NCBI GenBank assembly: GCA_963614875.1
Contig: CAVEFC010000042.1
Coordinates: forward strand, 1-10,327
Source: CAG-841 sp963614875
Lineage (GTDB): Bacteria > Bacillota > Clostridia > Oscillospirales > CAG-272
Reading direction: 5' to 3'
DNA length: 10,327 bases
Below are positions 7,573 through 10,327 of this stretch, one piece after another. Position numbers and translations under genes: made by a program. How positions within the stretch are numbered: position 1 is the stretch's first letter; each line of letters opens with the position of its first letter. The notes beneath the pieces are model-generated. The model did no database searches. It saw nothing but the letters and a program-made list of their open reading frames with translations, and was not told the origin of the DNA.

Positions 7573-7597
7573 AAATTTTTTTCCGGCGGAGCGCGGC

Positions 7598-7646
7598 AAT
7601 AAAAGAAACGGCGGCTGACCTTGGTCAGACCGCCGTTTCTTTTATT
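7598..7646. terminator. Long bidirectional terminator between M3 peptidase and htrA
   Basis: A 17-bp outer stem, AATAAAAGAAACGGCGG (7598-7614) with its exact complement (7630-7646), continues into CTGACC/GGTCAG (7615-7620 and 7623-7628) with one bulged A at 7629. Each strand gives a GC-rich stem followed by a T-rich tail (TTTCTTTTATT), so it can end both the M3 transcript (25 bases after its stop) and the convergent htrA transcript. Confidence 0.9.
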
Positions 7647-7659
7647 TTAAGGAGAACAA

Positions 7660-7683
7660 ATGAAGAAGTTAGCTTGTTTATGA
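7660..7683 (+). other. Seven-codon ORF with a strong Shine-Dalgarno
   Basis: AAGGAG (7649-7654) sits 5 bases ahead of an ATG that encodes MKKLACL and then TGA. It lies just after the M3/htrA terminator and overlaps the htrA stop region on the other strand. The peptide resembles the start of a lipoprotein signal sequence, so it may be the stub of a decayed gene; chance is also possible. No promoter is visible between the terminator and this ORF. Confidence 0.25.
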
Positions 7684-9108
7684 AGGATCGAATTCCACAA
7701 ACGTTACCTCAAGCGTTATTTCTTCGCATGAGCGCAGATACGCCTGATAGGTTGCGCGTGAGGTTGATTCTTCCGTCGGGCGAAGGAGCTTTATCGTTAC
7801 CGTATCGCCCACTTTGTATTTGGTAAGCAGCTCTGTAAGAGTTGAGAAGTCGCTGCAATCGGTTCCGGCTACGGAGGTTATAATATCTCCCGCTTTTATT
7901 CCGGCGATCGCTGCAGTGCCGCCATCCTGAACGCTTACAACGCGGATGACGCCGTTATAGCTGTATCTGCCTATTGTGATATATTCGTTTACCGTAACGC
8001 CCAGACGCGCCACGCCCGTAAGATATCCGTATTTGGAAAAGTCGTTTATGCACTTGATAACCTTTTCCGAGGGGATTGCATATCCCATAGCTTCTACGCT
8101 TGTGCCGCCGATCTTGGCGTTTGTTATGCCTATAAGCTCGCCTTTCATATTGAAAAGTCCGCCGCCGGAGTTACCGGAGTTTATGGCTGCCGTTGTCTGC
8201 ATCAGAACCATAGTGGTGTTTTCAACCGTTATAGTTCTTGAAAGCGCGCTGATTATACCGTCGGAAAGCGTAATTCCGTAGCCGAGAGGGTTACCTATTG
8301 CCAGTACCTGTTCGCCGAGCTTAAGCGTTGTAGAATCGCCTATTTTCGCAGCCTGACAATCGTTTTTGTCTATTTTTATTACAGATACGTCCGCGCTCTT
8401 ATCGCCGCAAACGTATGCGGCTTCGTATTTCGAGCCGTCATAAAGAATAACCGTTATTGTTTTTGTATCCTTGCCGACAACGTGATAGTTTGTGATTATA
8501 TATCCGTCGGTTGTGTAAATAACACCCGAGCCGCTTCCGCTTGATGTCTGTTCGCCGAATATTGTCTGTGTTACCTCGGTAACATTTATCTGAACAACGG
8601 AGTTGATGCATTTTTCCGCAACCTCGGCGTAGCTTGAAAGCTCCTGCTCACCCGTGGTTTTTACGGCGATCGGAATATCCTTTGCATTTACCGTTGACAC
8701 GGGAACTACCGTACCCGTCTGTGAGGTTGTTGTCTGAGAGCTTGCTCCGGTGTCGGTCGTCTGCGCTACCGTTGACGTTGTTTCGCCGCTCGGAGAAGTG
8801 GTTGTTTCGGTCTTATTTCCGCGAATCATTCCGGTAACGGCGCTTGCGCATATACCGCAGACAATGGAAACGACAAGGCAAAGGGAAACTATCCAGCCGA
8901 CTGTCTTCTTGGACATATATGAATCCTTCGGTTTTTTATCGCCCGACGGTCTGTTGTCATATCCGCCGTATCCGTAGGAAAAGCTCTGTCTGCTGTCTCT
9001 TTCGGAATTTATATCCTCGGGTTTTCTGTCGTAATTTTCATTGTTTTGATTTTCATCATTCTTGCCGGTTTCGTCTTCTTCCGGTCTTTTTTCGTCGTCA
9101 TAAAGCAT
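7678..9108 (-). CDS. htrA: Membrane-anchored HtrA/DegP-type serine protease with PDZ domain
   Basis: A 476-residue S1C-family protease for envelope protein quality control. Order of parts: an acidic, Asn/Asp/Glu-rich cytoplasmic tail (1-66), a transmembrane helix (about 68-94), a Thr/Ser-rich extracytoplasmic linker (98-139), a trypsin-like domain (about 155-355) and one PDZ domain (about 365-470). The catalytic triad is H209 (TNYHVV), D240 (ADVSVI) and S314 (GNSGGGLF); the LSDGIISALSR loop is present. The stretch before the serine reads TTAAINSGNSGG where most members have TDAAINPGNSGG. Six cysteines (167, 234, 251, 353, 418, 461) lie in the extracytoplasmic part, unusual for Firmicute HtrA. 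AAAGGGGAG stands 8 bases before the ATG. A -10-like TAGAAT lies upstream without a good -35, compatible with activator-dependent expression (htrA is CssRS-controlled in Bacillus), but this is inference. Monocistronic. Confidence 0.95.
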   Translation of the reverse strand: MLYDDEKRPEEDETGKNDENQNNENYDRKPEDINSERDSRQSFSYGYGGYDNRPSGDKKPKDSYMSKKTVGWIVSLCLVVSIVCGICASAVTGMIRGNKTETTTSPSGETTSTVAQTTDTGASSQTTTSQTGTVVPVSTVNAKDIPIAVKTTGEQELSSYAEVAEKCINSVVQINVTEVTQTIFGEQTSSGSGSGVIYTTDGYIITNYHVVGKDTKTITVILYDGSKYEAAYVCGDKSADVSVIKIDKNDCQAAKIGDSTTLKLGEQVLAIGNPLGYGITLSDGIISALSRTITVENTTMVLMQTTAAINSGNSGGGLFNMKGELIGITNAKIGGTSVEAMGYAIPSEKVIKCINDFSKYGYLTGVARLGVTVNEYITIGRYSYNGVIRVVSVQDGGTAAIAGIKAGDIITSVAGTDCSDFSTLTELLTKYKVGDTVTIKLLRPTEESTSRATYQAYLRSCEEITLEVTFVEFDPS

Positions 9109-9193
9109 AATTTTCTCTCCCCTTTCAATGCTTTCTTTCTTTTTCTTTGTGATTTAATTCTAACTCAAAAATATGACGAAGTGTTTAACGTTT

Positions 9194-9214
9194 CTTATTA
9201 CTTGCGTAAATAAG
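9194..9214. promoter_or_regulatory. Imperfect dyad between htrA and the GNAT gene
   Basis: CTTATTAC (9194-9201) and GTAAATAAG (9206-9214) are inverted copies with one bulged base around TTGC. The dyad sits in the divergent region, 14 bases before the -35 of the GNAT promoter and about 85 bases upstream of the htrA start codon. It is a possible operator; there is no direct evidence. Confidence 0.3.
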
Positions 9215-9227
9215 TTTTTTATATTTA

Positions 9228-9256
9228 TTGAATTTCGGCGCAGTAATGTATATAAT
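9228..9256 (+). promoter_or_regulatory. Predicted promoter of the GNAT gene
   Basis: TTGAAT (9228-9233), a spacer of exactly 17 bases and a perfect TATAAT (9251-9256). Transcription would start near 9263, giving a leader of about 28 bases. This also rules out the upstream in-frame TTG at 9228 as a translation start, because it is part of the -35 box. Confidence 0.82.
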
Positions 9257-9290
9257 AGGTTTAAGACAAACCTGCAACGGAGATATTTTT

Positions 9291-9851
9291 ATGGATAAAG
9301 ACAAGCTCGGCATTTTTGCAAAAATCCCCACACTCGAAACGGATCGCCTTGTTATGAGGAAAATGCTTCCCCGCGATGCCGCCGATATGTTTGAATATGC
9401 ATCACGTCCGGAGGTATCAGAATATCTTTTATGGAATCCGCATACGACTCAGCGCTTTACAAAAAATTATCTGCATTTTCTTCAGAGTCAATACGGCTCG
9501 AAAAATTTTTATGATTGGGCGGTCACTCTCCGCTCCACCGAAAAAATGATAGGCACCTGCGGTTTTACTTCATTTGATCTTGCAAACAATTCCGCCGAAG
9601 TGGGATATGTCCTCAGCAGCAGCTATTGGGGGCAGGGCATCGCTCCCGAAGCGCTGAAAAAAGTAATTGACTTCGGCTTTCGCGAGCTTCGACTTCATCG
9701 CATATATGCTCGCATTATGGATGGCAACACCCGGAGTGAAACCGTTGCAAAAAAGTGCGGCATGACTCTTGAAGCCACTATGCGCGATCTTCTTTATGTT
9801 AAAGGCGCGTACAGAACCATTAAAATATACTCTGTCCTTGAAACCGACTGA
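9291..9851 (+). CDS. GNAT-family N-acetyltransferase, RimJ/RimL-like
   Basis: A 186-residue acetyl-CoA-dependent acetyltransferase of the Acetyltransf_3 group. Family features: TLETDRLVMRKM (14-25), IGTCGF (87-92), AEVGYVL (102-108), the acetyl-CoA pyrophosphate loop in YWGQGIAPEA (112-121), and the C-terminal NTRSETVAKKCGM block. RimJ/RimL relatives acetylate ribosomal-protein N-termini, but many act on small molecules or antibiotics, so the acceptor is unknown. Cytoplasmic, no signal peptide. The ATG at 9291 is chosen because GGAG (9279-9282) lies 8 bases upstream and the near-consensus promoter ends at 9256. It is transcribed alone and convergent with the rRNA operon to its right. The stop codon lies inside the first of two hairpins (9848-9876). 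Confidence 0.93.
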   Translation: MDKDKLGIFAKIPTLETDRLVMRKMLPRDAADMFEYASRPEVSEYLLWNPHTTQRFTKNYLHFLQSQYGSKNFYDWAVTLRSTEKMIGTCGFTSFDLANNSAEVGYVLSSSYWGQGIAPEALKKVIDFGFRELRLHRIYARIMDGNTRSETVAKKCGMTLEATMRDLLYVKGAYRTIKIYSVLETD

Positions 9852-9876
9852 CTTTTCTTTGGAAAAGAAAAGTCAG
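9848..9876. repeat. Hairpin overlapping the GNAT stop codon
   Basis: A perfect 12-bp stem, CTGACTTTTCTT (9848-9859) with AAGAAAAGTCAG (9865-9876), around a 5-base loop. The left arm contains the GNAT stop codon. No T-tract follows on either strand, so it is not a classical terminator; it may protect the mRNA 3' end or belong to a dispersed repeat. Confidence 0.6.
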
Positions 9877-9878
9877 CA

Positions 9879-9906
9879 CCTTCTTTTCTTCGTGAAGAAA
9901 AGAAGG
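9879..9906. repeat. Second hairpin sharing arms with the first
   Basis: CCTTCTTTTCTTC (9879-9891) pairs exactly with GAAGAAAAGAAGG (9894-9906), leaving only 2 bases in the loop (or 12 bp with a 4-base loop CGTG). Its arms share the core CTTTTCTT/AAGAAAAG with the hairpin at 9848-9876, so the arms can pair in alternative combinations. Confidence 0.6.
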
Positions 9907-9950
9907 CAAAAGAAGCTTCGGTTATCGGCAATGATATACAGAGTTTTTAA
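9906..9950 (+). repeat. 45-base direct repeat, copy 1
   Basis: This segment is 40/45 identical to 9980-10024. In the frame beginning at 9906 (the same frame as the upstream GNAT gene, after its stop) it reads AKEASVIGNDIQSF and then TAA. It looks like the 3' end of a coding sequence, with no start codon of its own in a plausible position. Confidence 0.6.
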
Positions 9951-9979
9951 TATCTGCGCTGACAGAGCTTATTGAAAAA

Positions 9980-10024
9980 GCAAAAGAAGCTTCGGTTGTC
10001 GGGGACGATATACAGAGTTTATAA
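9980..10024 (+). repeat. 45-base direct repeat, copy 2
   Basis: The second copy starts 74 bases after the first and reads AKEASVVGDDIQSL followed by TAA. The frame is open upstream to 9935 (including LTELIEK just before the repeat) but has no ATG. The five differences from copy 1 fall at first or third codon positions and are silent or conservative. The 25 bases after the 45-base unit also resemble the segment after copy 1, allowing one gap, so the original duplicated unit may have been about 74 bases. Confidence 0.6.
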
Positions 10025-10048
10025 AGCCTTCTCCTGTCGGAGAGATTT

Positions 10049-10067
10049 GCAAATGCGCAGCGTTTGC
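10049..10067. other. Small hairpin in the GNAT-rRNA intergenic region
   Basis: GCAAATGC (10049-10056) pairs with GCGTTTGC (10060-10067), with one G-T pair, around GCA. A shorter 5-bp hairpin, TCTCC/GGAGA, lies just before it at 10030-10043. No gene, T-tract or known motif is attached. The 9852-10244 interval otherwise holds only the repeats and terminators listed here, with no complete gene, tRNA or 5S rRNA that I can see. Confidence 0.35.
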
Positions 10068-10135
10068 AGGCGTCGACATATATTTATTTGAAAAGATAAA
10101 AAAAGCATTCTTGACGGGGCTTTTCTTATTTTACA

Positions 10136-10172
10136 AAATAAAAAAAGCAGATGAATTAAAATCATCTGCTTT
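10136..10172 (-). terminator. Terminator downstream of the rRNA operon
   Basis: On the minus strand AAAGCAGATGA (complement of 10062-10072 offset within 10162-10172) pairs with TCATCTGCTTT (complement of 10144-10154) around a 7-base loop: an 11-bp stem. The right arm runs into a T-rich tail (TTTTATTTTG). It lies about 73 bases past the 23S 3' end. In the plus direction the tail TTTAATTATT is weaker but might also stop transcripts. A weaker terminator-like AAAAGC/GCTTTT pairing follows at 10101-10124. Confidence 0.82.
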
Positions 10173-10244
10173 AATTATTGAAACAATGTGCATAAAGAAC
10201 CGAATAAGGAAGAAACAAGCGAATTCAAAAAGCGAATGCTTGAA

Positions 10245-10327
10245 TAGTTCAAGCCCTCGGTCTATTAGTATCGGTCAGCTGAACACATTACTGTGCTTAC
10301 ACCTCCGACCTATCAAACTTGTAGTCT
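10245..10327 (-). rRNA. 23S ribosomal RNA, 3' end (partial)
   Basis: The reverse complement carries the conserved 3' terminal region of bacterial 23S rRNA, including GATAGGTCGGAGGTGTAAG, CAGTAATGTGTTCAGCTGAC, CGATACTAATAGACCGAGG and the end CTTGAAC. The gene enters from beyond the right edge and ends near 10245; the exact last base is set by analogy with the E. coli and B. subtilis ends and may be off by a few bases. The end lies inside a perfect 7-bp palindrome (10238-10254). No 5S rRNA follows before the terminator. Confidence 0.95.

Noticed and set aside
6907..7599. 230-codon open frame on the minus strand opposite the M3 peptidase
   Set aside because: It lies opposite the conserved zinc-site region of the M3 gene, has no ribosome binding site and begins inside the shared terminator region. 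It is a shadow frame.
9228..9290. Upstream TTG start for the GNAT gene
   Set aside because: The TTG is part of the -35 box of a near-consensus promoter; the ATG at 9291 has a properly spaced GGAG.
9847..10025. Repeat-rich region as a CRISPR array
   Set aside because: There are only two direct copies, no regular spacers and no cas genes, and the repeats read as a coding 3' end.
10020..10240. 5S rRNA or tRNA downstream of 23S
   Set aside because: No conserved 5S core (such as CCGAAC) and no tRNA T-arm motif (GGTTCRA) in a cloverleaf context was seen on either strand.

Overview
The window reads as a chromosomal segment of a low-to-mid GC Firmicute, most likely an uncultured anaerobic Clostridium-class bacterium (Oscillospiraceae-like). 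This is inferred from strong GGAGG-type ribosome binding sites, sigma-A-like promoters with 17-bp spacers, U-tailed hairpin terminators, the set of proteins, and the 3' end of a 23S rRNA gene at the right edge. It looks like ordinary core chromosome. I see no phage, insertion sequence, CRISPR array, toxin-antitoxin or defence cassette, and no gene cluster that looks like an undescribed system. The more unusual signals are non-coding.

Layout, left to right. (1) 68-1536: a divergent pair, a SanA/YdcF-type DUF218 membrane protein (minus) and a HisJ-like PHP-family phosphatase (plus). Their two predicted promoters face each other inside a short intergenic region that carries a 9-bp inverted repeat. 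(2) 1772-3769: ftsH, the membrane-bound AAA+ zinc protease, with a nested hairpin in its leader. (3) 3864-5728: a minus-strand two-gene operon, a HAD-family hydrolase followed by alanine racemase (alr), overlapping by 4 bases. Back-to-back hairpins separate it from ftsH. (4) 5884-7572: an M3-family zinc oligopeptidase on the plus strand, divergent from the HAD-alr operon, with a clean promoter for each direction. (5) 7678-9108: a membrane-anchored HtrA/DegP-type serine protease with a PDZ domain, minus strand. It shares a long bidirectional terminator with the M3 gene. (6) 9291-9851: a RimJ/RimL-like GNAT acetyltransferase with a near-consensus promoter. (7) 9852-10244: about 390 bases without a complete gene, holding two related hairpins, a 45-base direct repeat that reads as a duplicated gene 3' end, and terminator-like structures. 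(8) 10245-10327: the 3' end of 23S rRNA on the minus strand, running toward the window interior, with no 5S gene following it.

Functionally, FtsH and HtrA are envelope quality-control proteases, the M3 enzyme recycles peptides in the cytoplasm, and alr supplies D-alanine for peptidoglycan. SanA-like proteins are also linked to the envelope. The genes are mostly singly transcribed and separated by terminators, so apart from HAD-alr there is no reason to infer a shared pathway.
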